NCBI GenBank assembly: GCA_009774395.1
Contig: VSNQ01000088.1
Span: forward strand, 1-20,463
Reading direction: 5' to 3'
Length of the DNA: 20,463 bases
DNA from: Lachnospiraceae bacterium
GTDB lineage: Bacteria > Bacillota > Clostridia > Lachnospirales > Lachnospiraceae
Position 1 is the first letter of the stretch, and each line of letters starts with the position of its first letter. A program made the translations under genes and the position numbers. The notes beneath the pieces were generated by a model. That model saw only the letters and a list, made by a program, of their open reading frames with translations. It was not told the DNA's origin and made no database searches. Positions 1 to 5,600 of this stretch are shown here, one piece after another.

Positions 1-505
1 TGTGGGTAATCTCCCGCAGGAACATGATTTCATTATATTCCTTTCCCGATTCAAATCCCATTGTCTTTGCAAGCTGTGCGCTTTCTTCATTTCCTTTAAA
101 TTTTCTGCACGCAAGGCGGAAAGAGTCCACAAACAATTCATATTCCTGCAACATCAGCAACAGCAGGTCTTTTGAAAAGTCCGATTCGGAAGTTTCCATG
201 TCATAGGGCAGCTTTGAAAGGATGGAGGACATGGCATCACGGATCAGCATTTCCCTTTTATCCGTAATGTCAGATTCGTATTCCTCTGTTTCGCCTTTCA
301 ACCACTCTACGGAAACATGGAGTGCATCTGCCAGACCGTCAAGGACAAGTTTCTTGGTGTTGTCAATCGTACCTGCCTCGTACCTCTGGATAGTGGATGC
401 AGTGACACCCATTTTTTCAGCAACATAAGGCTGGTTGACGCCCAGTTCCAGTCTCCGCTGTTTTGCCCTGCCGCCGATTATCCGGCGCAGCTCTTTGTCT
501 TTCAT
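1..505 (-). CDS. XRE-family (Cro/CI-type) transcriptional regulator, 3' end outside window
   Basis: The minus strand reads openly from ATG 505-503 to the window edge, giving 168 residues with no stop. Residues about 5-65 form a lambda-repressor-like helix-turn-helix: RAKQRRLELGVNQPYVAEKMGV followed by TASTIQRYEAG and LADALHVSVEWL, the usual XRE pattern. The start is fixed by a strong AAGGAGG (complement of 513-522) just upstream. The remaining ~100 residues are helical and acidic, and I do not recognise a second domain. It diverges from the excisionase-like gene at 681 and shares a control region with two matching operator-like sites, one covering its own -35. It is probably the repressor of the mobile element, autoregulating and controlling xis. 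The HTH assignment is secure from the sequence; the regulatory role is inferred from arrangement. The C-terminus is not visible. Confidence 0.85.
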   Translation of the reverse strand, partial: MKDKELRRIIGGRAKQRRLELGVNQPYVAEKMGVTASTIQRYEAGTIDNTKKLVLDGLADALHVSVEWLKGETEEYESDITDKREMLIRDAMSSILSKLPYDMETSESDFSKDLLLLMLQEYELFVDSFRLACRKFKGNEESAQLAKTMGFESGKEYNEIMFLREITH

Positions 506-536
506 GTTGGGTTTCCTCCTTTATCGGTATGGTCAA

Positions 537-565
537 AGTATACCATATCAAAAACAATATTGCAA
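537..565 (-). promoter_or_regulatory. Promoter of the XRE regulator
   Basis: On the minus strand, TTGCAA (565-560) and TATACT (542-537) are separated by exactly 17 bp, upstream of the AAGGAGG and ATG of the regulator. The -35 lies inside the 13-bp operator-like site 560-572, which fits autorepression. Confidence 0.65.
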
Positions 566-572
566 TATGCAA
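560..572. promoter_or_regulatory. Operator-like site O1 (TTGCAATATGCAA)
   Basis: This 13-mer is the exact reverse complement of the 13-mer at 649-661 and is itself an imperfect palindrome. It covers the -35 of the leftward regulator gene. It is probably a binding site for the XRE protein encoded alongside; the binding is inference. Confidence 0.6.
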
Positions 573-603
573 GTTAAAAATAATTTTCAAAATCACATAA
601 CGC

Positions 604-632
604 TTGATAACAAAATATAAATGGTGTATAGT
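604..632 (+). promoter_or_regulatory. Promoter of the excisionase-like gene
   Basis: TTGATA (604-609) and TATAGT (627-632) are separated by 17 bp. Transcription would start near 639, and the operator-like site 649-661 would lie just downstream of the start, suited to roadblock or occlusion repression. Confidence 0.6.
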
Positions 633-648
633 AAGCATACTGCAAAAA

Positions 649-661
649 TTGCATATTGCAA
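649..661. promoter_or_regulatory. Operator-like site O2 (TTGCATATTGCAA)
   Basis: This is the exact reverse complement of the site at 560-572. Flanking bases extend the near-palindrome to 647-663. It lies between the predicted -10 of the xis-like gene and its ribosome site. Confidence 0.6.
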
Positions 662-680
662 TTTAAGAGGAGGAGAATGA

Positions 681-911
681 ATGACAGAAATGAAGATTGC
701 CCTTTCCATTGAAGAAGCGGCAGACTACACAGGCATCGGTCGGAACACACTGAGAAAGCTGGTGGAATGGGATAAACTCCCTGTATTGAAAGTGGGGAGA
801 AAGGTACTTATCAAAAAGGACATTTTGGAACTGTTTATGACTGTCAATGAGGGGAGGGATTTGAGGGACAGGGGGAATGTCAAAACCGTTACAAGAAAGA
901 CGGCGGTATAA
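681..911 (+). CDS. Excisionase-like helix-turn-helix protein
   Basis: A 76-residue protein starting at ATG 681 behind a strong AGAGGAGGAG. Residues about 8-55 match the excisionase/HTH_17 pattern: SIEEAADYTGIGRNTLRKLV, then LPVLKVGRKVLIKKDILELF, the wing and closing helix typical of Tn916-type Xis and MerR-like small binders. Such proteins bend DNA at attachment sites to favour excision, or act as small regulators. It diverges from an XRE repressor and has its own promoter with an operator-like site downstream. No integrase is adjacent, so if it is a true excisionase its recombinase must be outside the window or lost. The fold assignment is good; the excision role is inferred from family and context. 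Confidence 0.8.
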   Translation: MTEMKIALSIEEAADYTGIGRNTLRKLVEWDKLPVLKVGRKVLIKKDILELFMTVNEGRDLRDRGNVKTVTRKTAV

Positions 912-931
912 AAGTTGGGCGCACAGTTGCA

Positions 932-1080
932 GTGAACTTAAAAAATACAATCATTTTTGAAGTATGAACTAAAAAAATGCAGTCACTTTTGAAAAATGAA
1001 CCCAAAAAGTAAGTTCACTGAAAAACCGTGTGATATATGTTCCGCCAAAAATGAACTTAAAAAGTGCAATCACTCTGAAT
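932..1080 (+). repeat. Four iteron-like direct repeats (~30 bp units)
   Basis: Units begin at 932, 964, 996 and 1051, each opening with RTGAACY followed by an A-run and then a TGCAATCACT-like core and a TGAA ending (unit 3 is the most diverged). The first three are spaced exactly 32 bp apart, about three helical turns; the fourth follows 55 bp later. This resembles iterons or an array of protein-binding sites. Confidence 0.65.
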
Positions 1081-1265
1081 AGAGTCAGTTGACCGCCGGA
1101 AACAGTGGAAATGAAATCCAGCATAACCAGTACATTTGGAACAGATACGGATAACAAGGACGGGCAGAAATAAAAGGATTGCCAATCAAATAAGCATAGA
1201 ACAGCCGGAAAACTGTTTCCAATAGGCTGAAAGCACATTTCACTGGATACCCTCGGAGAGCTCCC

Positions 1266-1349
1266 GCAGTATTGGCGAAGGCAATGGCACATTGACTTTG
1301 ACAATACTGCTAGGGGGTTATCATCTATGGCGGAGCCAAGATGATAACC
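1266..1349. other. Nested inverted repeats, candidate oriT
   Basis: Two perfect inverted repeats lie back to back. GCAGTATTG (1266-1274) pairs with CAATACTGC (1302-1310) and encloses a smaller CAATG/CATTG hairpin (1282-1294). GGTTATCATC (1316-1325) pairs with GATGATAACC (1340-1349), and its loop holds TGGC-GGA-GCCA (1328-1338), making one long extended stem. MobV relaxases usually nick at inverted-repeat sites just upstream of their own gene, which is the position seen here (ATG at 1384). The hairpins are directly visible; the oriT role is inference. Confidence 0.5.
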
Positions 1350-1383
1350 GCACTGCTCCAACATGAAATCAGGGAGGAAGGAC

Positions 1384-2664
1384 ATGGGAGAAATTTCTTT
1401 CAGCAACCACATCAGCAACAAGAAAAGCGCAATCAACAGCAAGACAAAACTCGCCGGAGTAGCAAAACACAATCTGAGGAAATACCATTCGCAGGATTAC
1501 AGCAGGGATAACATTGCACTTCTTTATGGGACAACGAATCTCATGCAGGACGTGAAAAATGTTTACCGCAAAGAATTTGATGCCGCACTGCATGAATACA
1601 ATGCAAAGCAGACAAGACCAGAAAGACGGATTGGCGATTATTTTGAACATGTGTCCGAAACGGAACAGGACATGGCGGTGGAAGTCATCATACAATGCGG
1701 GGATAAGAAATTTTGGGAGCAGAACAGCGGTGACAAAATATTTATGAAGCAGGTCTATAAGCAGCTCCTTTTGAAATTGCAGGAGTATCTGCCGGATTTT
1801 AAGATTGCAAATGCGGTAATCCATTTTGATGAGGCAAGCCCGCATATGCACGTTGTAGGTGTTCCGGTAGGGAGGGGGTTTAAGCGTGGCTTGTCAACAA
1901 AAGTGTCAAAACGATCCGTATTCACGCCCCAAGTCCTGTCGGAAGTTTTGCAGGATAAAATGCGGGCGGATGCCAACCACTACATGAAAGCCATCTTCCA
2001 GCAGGAATTACGGGAAAAGAAAAAGGGCAAAAACCATGACCTGACGGTTGCGGAATACAAAGTTGCAAAAGAGGAAGAAAAGATTGAAAAACTGTCAACG
2101 GATAAAATAGGACTGGAGGCTGACATTCTCGTTCTGAACCATAAAAAGTCCACCAAGCAGAGGAAACTGGACGAATTGGACGGGGAGATTGAAAGTTCCA
2201 ATATCTTCTTAAAAGCACTCAGGCAGATAAAACAGTTTATACAGTCATATCTTCCCTTTGCGCCGCTGATTGAGGAATTTGCAAACCATGTAGAGCGTGG
2301 GGCGGATATAGAGGCAGGAAACAGTTTTCGGGGGATGTTTACCGCACTTGGGGAACTGCTCAATTCATTTAAGGAAATCATTGTGGACGGACTGTGCTGG
2401 TTTCCCCGCCTTATGCGGTGGCAAACCTCAAAGGGCGAAGTTTCCCCTGTGTTTGAAGATAACAGGAATGAAGGCTATTACTACCGGCTGAAATCCTATA
2501 TGGATATCCATACAAGGCAGGAATACCCGAAAGAACTGATACAGGCGGAAATCAAGCCGGAAAACCGTACAGGCACAATAGAACAGTTAGCGCAGAATGT
2601 GGAGGCTGTCGAAAAGCAGGTACAGCTTATGGGTATAAAAATGAACCGGAACCAAATGTATTAG
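1384..2664 (+). CDS. MobV/Pre-family relaxase (plasmid recombination/mobilization enzyme)
   Basis: A 426-residue protein of normal length for MobV relaxases, which nick one DNA strand at oriT and pilot it during conjugative mobilization by another element's transfer machinery. Visible motifs are the N-terminal HNLR (His29), matching the HxxR motif whose His is the nucleophile in pMV158 MobM, and the metal-binding triad motif HFDEASPHMH (His147, His154, His156). Residues ~220-290 are charged and probably coiled coil. I chose ATG 1384 because GGGAGG (1372-1377) lies 6 bases upstream; an in-frame ATG at 1363 has no ribosome site. The gene lies downstream of the hairpin region that may be its oriT. 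No conjugation genes are present, so it would be mobilized in trans. The frame is intact and the key residues are retained. Confidence 0.92.
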   Translation: MGEISFSNHISNKKSAINSKTKLAGVAKHNLRKYHSQDYSRDNIALLYGTTNLMQDVKNVYRKEFDAALHEYNAKQTRPERRIGDYFEHVSETEQDMAVEVIIQCGDKKFWEQNSGDKIFMKQVYKQLLLKLQEYLPDFKIANAVIHFDEASPHMHVVGVPVGRGFKRGLSTKVSKRSVFTPQVLSEVLQDKMRADANHYMKAIFQQELREKKKGKNHDLTVAEYKVAKEEEKIEKLSTDKIGLEADILVLNHKKSTKQRKLDELDGEIESSNIFLKALRQIKQFIQSYLPFAPLIEEFANHVERGADIEAGNSFRGMFTALGELLNSFKEIIVDGLCWFPRLMRWQTSKGEVSPVFEDNRNEGYYYRLKSYMDIHTRQEYPKELIQAEIKPENRTGTIEQLAQNVEAVEKQVQLMGIKMNRNQMY

Positions 2665-2752
2665 ACCTAACCAGTTATAAAGCAGCAGACTTAAAACTAA
2701 AAGCTATAATTTTACTGATCAAGAGTTAATTCGTCAGCTTGTTAAATCAAGA

Positions 2753-3493
2753 ATGGCACAAGGACAGGAGCTGGAATTTGAGGATTTATCCGGGTATGAG
2801 TTGCCACCGAGAACGCAGTTCTCTATGTTAAGCAAGCCAGCGGTTTCTATTAAGTATGGAAAAATGACCTTTAATATGGCTAGTGTCAGAATGTTTGATG
2901 AGGATCTGTTTATTCTTACCCCAGTCAATCGTGATAAAAAGCGTCTTATGGTTGTGCCTTGTAAGGAAGAAGAAAGTGCATCATTGCAATGGGCGAGAAT
3001 TAGAGAGTCGGATGATACAAAAGTAAATAGAACCATCAGCTCTGAAGAATTTATTTTGAAACTGTATAAAATGATGGGATGGAAACTGAATTGCAGATAT
3101 AAGATTCTTGGCAGAGTTGCTTTGGCAAAGCCGGGTCCTATGCCTGTACTTATTTTTGATTTGGAAGAAGCCATCATGTTTGATTCTAAGCAGATGGAAT
3201 TTGTAGATGAAGAAACAGGAGAAATCAAGAAAAAGCAGGTTAAGTATTACTCAGAAGAGTACAAGGATTGCATTGGTAAGTCTTACAACGATTATATTGA
3301 GGCAACGCAGATGAATATCTTTGAATTTTTGGATGAATACACAGGACAGTCATATTCGGATTTGCCGGAAGAGGAAATCCCGGATGCAAGCGCTATTGAA
3401 ATGCAGACCTATAGTAATGGCACCACGGATGGTGAGAATGAGGAGATGACAGTTGGTTCTTTAAATACATCGGGGGGTGGAGTAAGTGAATGA
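2753..3493 (+). CDS. Unknown protein, probably 5'-truncated
   Basis: I do not recognise this 246-residue soluble protein. The N-terminal half is beta-rich (FSMLSKPAVSIKYGKMTF then LTPVNRDKKRLMVVPC). The C-terminal third is acidic and low in complexity, ending in a Gly/Ser/Glu-rich tail. ATG 2753 has no Shine-Dalgarno sequence, and the same frame stays open upstream to 2681, just after a TAA at 2678-2680; the extra residues (YNFTDQELIRQLVKSR) read like normal protein. I infer that the true start was lost when the mobile element to the left inserted or rearranged, so expression now is uncertain. Its stop overlaps the next start (ATGA at 3490-3493), so the two were translationally coupled and probably act together. 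Confidence 0.6.
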   Translation: MAQGQELEFEDLSGYELPPRTQFSMLSKPAVSIKYGKMTFNMASVRMFDEDLFILTPVNRDKKRLMVVPCKEEESASLQWARIRESDDTKVNRTISSEEFILKLYKMMGWKLNCRYKILGRVALAKPGPMPVLIFDLEEAIMFDSKQMEFVDEETGEIKKKQVKYYSEEYKDCIGKSYNDYIEATQMNIFEFLDEYTGQSYSDLPEEEIPDASAIEMQTYSNGTTDGENEEMTVGSLNTSGGGVSE

Positions 3494-3918
3494 TAAAGGT
3501 AAGTTGTGGAACGGCTCAAAAAAAACAAGCAAAAATAAGAATATCATTATATGGCCGTCAGAATATAATTCAGACAGGGAAAGATGTTGTCCGGGTGCTT
3601 GGTGTTCCACCTTATATTTCTATTAGAATAAATCCTGAAATGGATTCTATCTTGGTGGAGCCAGCAGAGGAAAAGCACAAGCTTTCCTTTAAGGTTGCAG
3701 ATGATATTTGTTTTAATAAAAATAGGCAGGTGATTATTTCAAGCGCATCATTTGTAATTGGCTTTATGGTAAAGAATAATCTTGACCTATCCGAGACTTA
3801 TCAGATTGATGGAATTTATTCAGAAAAGAATAATGCTGCAGTTTTTCAGATGAAAGATGCGAAAGTGTATGAGCCTAAAGAAAAAGTGTATAATCAAGCA
3901 GGACAAACGCATGAGTGA
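3490..3918 (+). CDS. Unknown protein, 3' end replaced by an IS insertion
   Basis: A 142-residue protein of unknown family that starts inside the stop of the previous gene (ATGA). A central stretch, VLGVPPYISIRINPEMDSI then LVEPAEEKHKLSFKV, loosely parallels the LTPVNRDKKRLMVVPC stretch of its neighbour, so the two may be distantly related; this is weak. The ISAs1-family element enters after codon 136 (target duplication 3889-3898), so the last six residues (AGQTHE) and the stop are supplied by the IS end. Joining 3898 to 5169 restores an open frame that continues 21 residues beyond the join codon to TGA 5234-5236, ending RIFWQNF, for a native length of about 158. The present product has therefore lost roughly 22 native residues. 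Confidence 0.6.
   Translation: MIKVSCGTAQKKQAKIRISLYGRQNIIQTGKDVVRVLGVPPYISIRINPEMDSILVEPAEEKHKLSFKVADDICFNKNRQVIISSASFVIGFMVKNNLDLSETYQIDGIYSEKNNAAVFQMKDAKVYEPKEKVYNQAGQTHE
3889..3898. repeat. Target site duplication, left copy
   Basis: TATAATCAAG, identical to 5159-5168. A 10-bp duplication is within the range known for ISAs1-family elements. Confidence 0.95.
3899..3917 (+). repeat. IS left inverted repeat
   Basis: CAGGACAAACGCATGAGTG. It matches the right end in 18 of 19 positions on the opposite strand. Confidence 0.92.
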
Positions 3919-3988
3919 ATAAATTGTGAACAAACATTACCTTTACAGGAGATTTGTGGTATTATTACAATAAAGGTGGTGTTTTACA

Positions 3989-5106
3989 ATGACAGAGATA
4001 TTAAAAACAATAGAATTAATTGAGGACAAAAGACAGGAAAAAAAGGTCAGGCATAAACTGCTTGATATTGTGGTGATTGTGCTGTTTGCAAAACTGGCAA
4101 ATGCCGATGACTGGGAGGAAGTTGAAATTTTCGCAAAGTCTAACGAGGATTTCCTCAGGCAGTACATTGGACTGGAAAATGGCATCCCTTCGCATGACAC
4201 AATGCAAAGGGTCATGGGCAGTATTGCGCCTGAATATATGCAGGGCGTTTATAATAAGTGGCATGAGCTTGTAAACAGCAACGAGGGGGAAACACTCAAA
4301 AAATTATCTGTATTGACGGGAAAACCATGAGGGGCAATCAATCAAATGGCCAGAAAGCAAACCATATTGTTTCCGCATGGTGTGACATGGACGGTTTTTG
4401 TCTTGGCCAGAAAAAGGTGGAAGAAAAATCAAATGAGATCACTGCAATCCCGCAATTACTGGATGCCATACAGATAAAGGGTAGCGTTATAACGGTTGAT
4501 GCCATGGGGACGCAGACGGAAATCGTGGAAAAGATTAAACAGAAGCATGCAGATTACACATTGGCGGTAAAGGAAAACCAAAAAAACCTGTACAGGGAAA
4601 TAAGCGAGTATTTTGAAGACGTGGAACTTCTGAAGGAGATAAAGTGTAATAACGGGTATAGAATTACCAAAGAAAAATCCCATTCCCAAATAGAAACAAG
4701 GGAATATTACCAATGCAGTAAGATAGGCTGGATGCAGGAAAAAAGCCGTTGGAAAGGTATAAAAAGCATAGGGATGATCTGTAAGACAACGGAACAGTCA
4801 GGGAAACAGGTAACAGAAAGGAGGTATTATATCAGCAGCCTGCCGTTAAATGTGGAGCTGTTTGCAAGGACAGTGAGGGAACACTGGTCAGTGGAGGTTA
4901 TGCACTGGCATTTGGATGTAACGTTTAAAGAAGATGCCAACACTACTTTGGATAAAACAGCAGCACAGAATCTGAATATCATAAATAAATGGTGTTTATC
5001 CATATTAAAACTTTTTGATGTGGGAAAGAAACTGTCACTGAGAAAGAAACGCTATTGTATCAGTATGAATGCCAGAAAGTATTTGGAACAGATATTAAGC
5101 CTGTAA
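3989..5106 (+). pseudogene. ISAs1-family transposase, frame broken by a 1-base shift
   Basis: Two overlapping frames encode one transposase. Part 1 (3989-4330, 113 aa, behind AAAGGTGGTG) carries the N-terminal DDE_Tnp_ISAS1-associated region (HKLLDIVVIVLFAKLANADD, then IPSHDTMQRV). Part 2 (ATG 4327 to 5106, 259 aa) carries VDAMGTQ and EHWSVEVMHWHLDVTFKEDA, the second Asp and the Glu region. The conserved IDGKTMRG with the first catalytic Asp (GAC 4315-4317) is present only in the second frame, upstream of its ATG, so neither separate product contains all three acidic residues. The frames meet at an A6 run (4298-4303). One extra A would restore a single ~370-residue protein, as would -1 ribosomal slippage on AAA-AAA. 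Family members are normally one ORF, so I favour an inactivating base loss. Confidence 0.85.
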
Positions 5107-5139
5107 GACTTGACAATGAAGCATAATAAAGAGAATAAA

Positions 5140-5158
5140 CATTCATGCGTTTGTCCTG
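5140..5158 (-). repeat. IS right inverted repeat
   Basis: Read from 5158 leftward it is CAGGACAAACGCATGAATG, pairing with 3899-3917 with one mismatch. Confidence 0.92.
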
Positions 5159-5168
5159 TATAATCAAG
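5159..5168. repeat. Target site duplication, right copy
   Basis: TATAATCAAG, identical to 3889-3898. Confidence 0.95.
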
Positions 5169-5236
5169 GAGATTATATTGACAAATTTCGCAAAAACGAG
5201 TATGATAATAAAAGAATATTTTGGCAAAATTTTTGA
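5169..5236 (+). pseudogene. Detached 3' end of the gene at 3490
   Basis: When joined to base 3898, this segment continues the interrupted frame as GDYIDKFRKNEYDNKRIFWQ then NF and TGA (5234-5236). It no longer has a start. The promoter-like sequence 5178-5206 lies within it. Confidence 0.7.
5178..5206 (+). promoter_or_regulatory. Near-consensus sigma-A promoter upstream of the main operon
   Basis: TTGACA (5178-5183) matches the -35 consensus exactly, followed by a 17-bp spacer and TATGAT (5201-5206). Transcription would start near 5213, leaving a leader of about 130 nt before the HTH gene. It is the best candidate for driving the whole downstream operon. It lies in the tail of the interrupted gene, 20 bp from the IS end. 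Confidence 0.7.
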
Positions 5237-5294
5237 AAGAAAATGACGCAAAACTATAGGGCCTGTAAAATGGTTGCCAGTTGCTTTGATTATG

Positions 5295-5330
5295 TAGCAT
5301 TGCCGTATTCGGTAATGCTATTTTTGTCTT
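5295..5330 (+). terminator. Intrinsic terminator or attenuator hairpin
   Basis: TAGCATTGCCG (5295-5305) pairs with CGGTAATGCTA (5310-5320) through 11 bp with one G-U pair and a four-base loop, followed directly by a T-rich run (5321-5330). It lies after the stop of the interrupted gene, but also between the strong promoter at 5178 and the HTH gene only 13-16 bases away. It may terminate the old upstream operon, attenuate the new one, or both. Confidence 0.8.
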
Positions 5331-5345
5331 ATTATGAGGTGAATG

Positions 5346-5570
5346 ATGATAGAAGGTTATACAACAGTTAAGGAAATGGCTGAAAAGTGGGGACTGACAT
5401 CAAGGACGGTTCAAATTTTATGTGCAGAAGGAAAAATAAAGGGAGTCACAAAGTTTGGAAAAGCATGGGCAATTCCTGTTAATGCTGAAAAACCTACGGA
5501 TAATAGGGTGACTTCTGGTGAATATAAAAATTGGAGAAACAAGAACAAAAAAGACAATCAAGATGATTAG
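5346..5570 (+). CDS. Small MerR/excisionase-like HTH protein
   Basis: A protein of about 74 residues. GYTTVKEMAEKWGLTSRTVQ, then LCAEGKIKGVTKFGKAWAIP, is the HTH_17/MerR-like pattern of a helix-turn-helix plus a beta wing. The C-terminal ~25 residues are basic and Asn/Lys-rich. Tandem ATG codons occur at 5343 and 5346; GAGG (5336-5339) is 6 bases from the second and only 3 from the first, so I chose 5346. It begins immediately after a terminator-like hairpin and is followed within 30 bp by the giant helicase gene, so it is probably the local regulator of that operon. An excisionase role is possible but no integrase is near. Confidence 0.75.
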   Translation: MIEGYTTVKEMAEKWGLTSRTVQILCAEGKIKGVTKFGKAWAIPVNAEKPTDNRVTSGEYKNWRNKNKKDNQDD

Positions 5571-5600
5571 TTTAAAGTATGTGTGATTTAGGAGAATGCC

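Larger units (their letters stand above)
912..1383. other. Non-coding region between xis-like gene and relaxase
   Basis: I see no convincing gene in these ~470 bases. The left third holds four iteron-like repeats (932-1080) and the right end holds two nested inverted repeats (1266-1349). Open frames here are short on the plus strand, or run antisense into the relaxase without a ribosome site on the minus strand. Such a region before a relaxase is the expected place for an origin of transfer. Confidence 0.6.
1..2664. mobile_element. Part of an integrative mobilizable element
   Basis: A repressor, an excisionase-like gene, an oriT-like region and a MobV relaxase in this order form a typical mobilization/regulation module. 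Composition is more GC-rich than the DNA from 2680 onward. No integrase is visible and neither end can be fixed; the right boundary probably falls between 2665 and about 2700, next to a gene lacking a normal start. Confidence 0.5.
3899..5158 (+). mobile_element. ISAs1-family insertion sequence, complete 1260 bp
   Basis: The ends are 19-bp inverted repeats (CAGGACAAACGCATGA shared, then one mismatch), flanked by the perfect 10-bp duplication TATAATCAAG. The transposase belongs to the ISAs1/H-repeat family. Length, end sequence type and duplication length all agree with that family. The transposase frame is broken, so the copy may be non-autonomous. It interrupts the gene at 3490. Confidence 0.93.

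Noticed and set aside
24..577. Several plus-strand open frames over the left end
   Set aside because: They are antisense to the XRE regulator, whose minus-strand frame is continuous, has an AAGGAGG site and carries clear HTH motifs.
417..638. Minus-strand frame across the divergent promoter
   Set aside because: It overlaps the repressor gene in another frame and the promoter/operator region, has no ribosome site and its composition is not protein-like.
969..1472. 167-residue hydrophobic minus-strand frame
   Set aside because: It runs antisense through the iteron and hairpin region into the relaxase start, lacks a ribosome site, and its hydrophobic run comes from T-rich complement of A-rich coding DNA.
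1559..2381. Other frames on both strands inside the relaxase gene
   Set aside because: The MobV frame has the catalytic motifs and a good ribosome site; the others are shadows.
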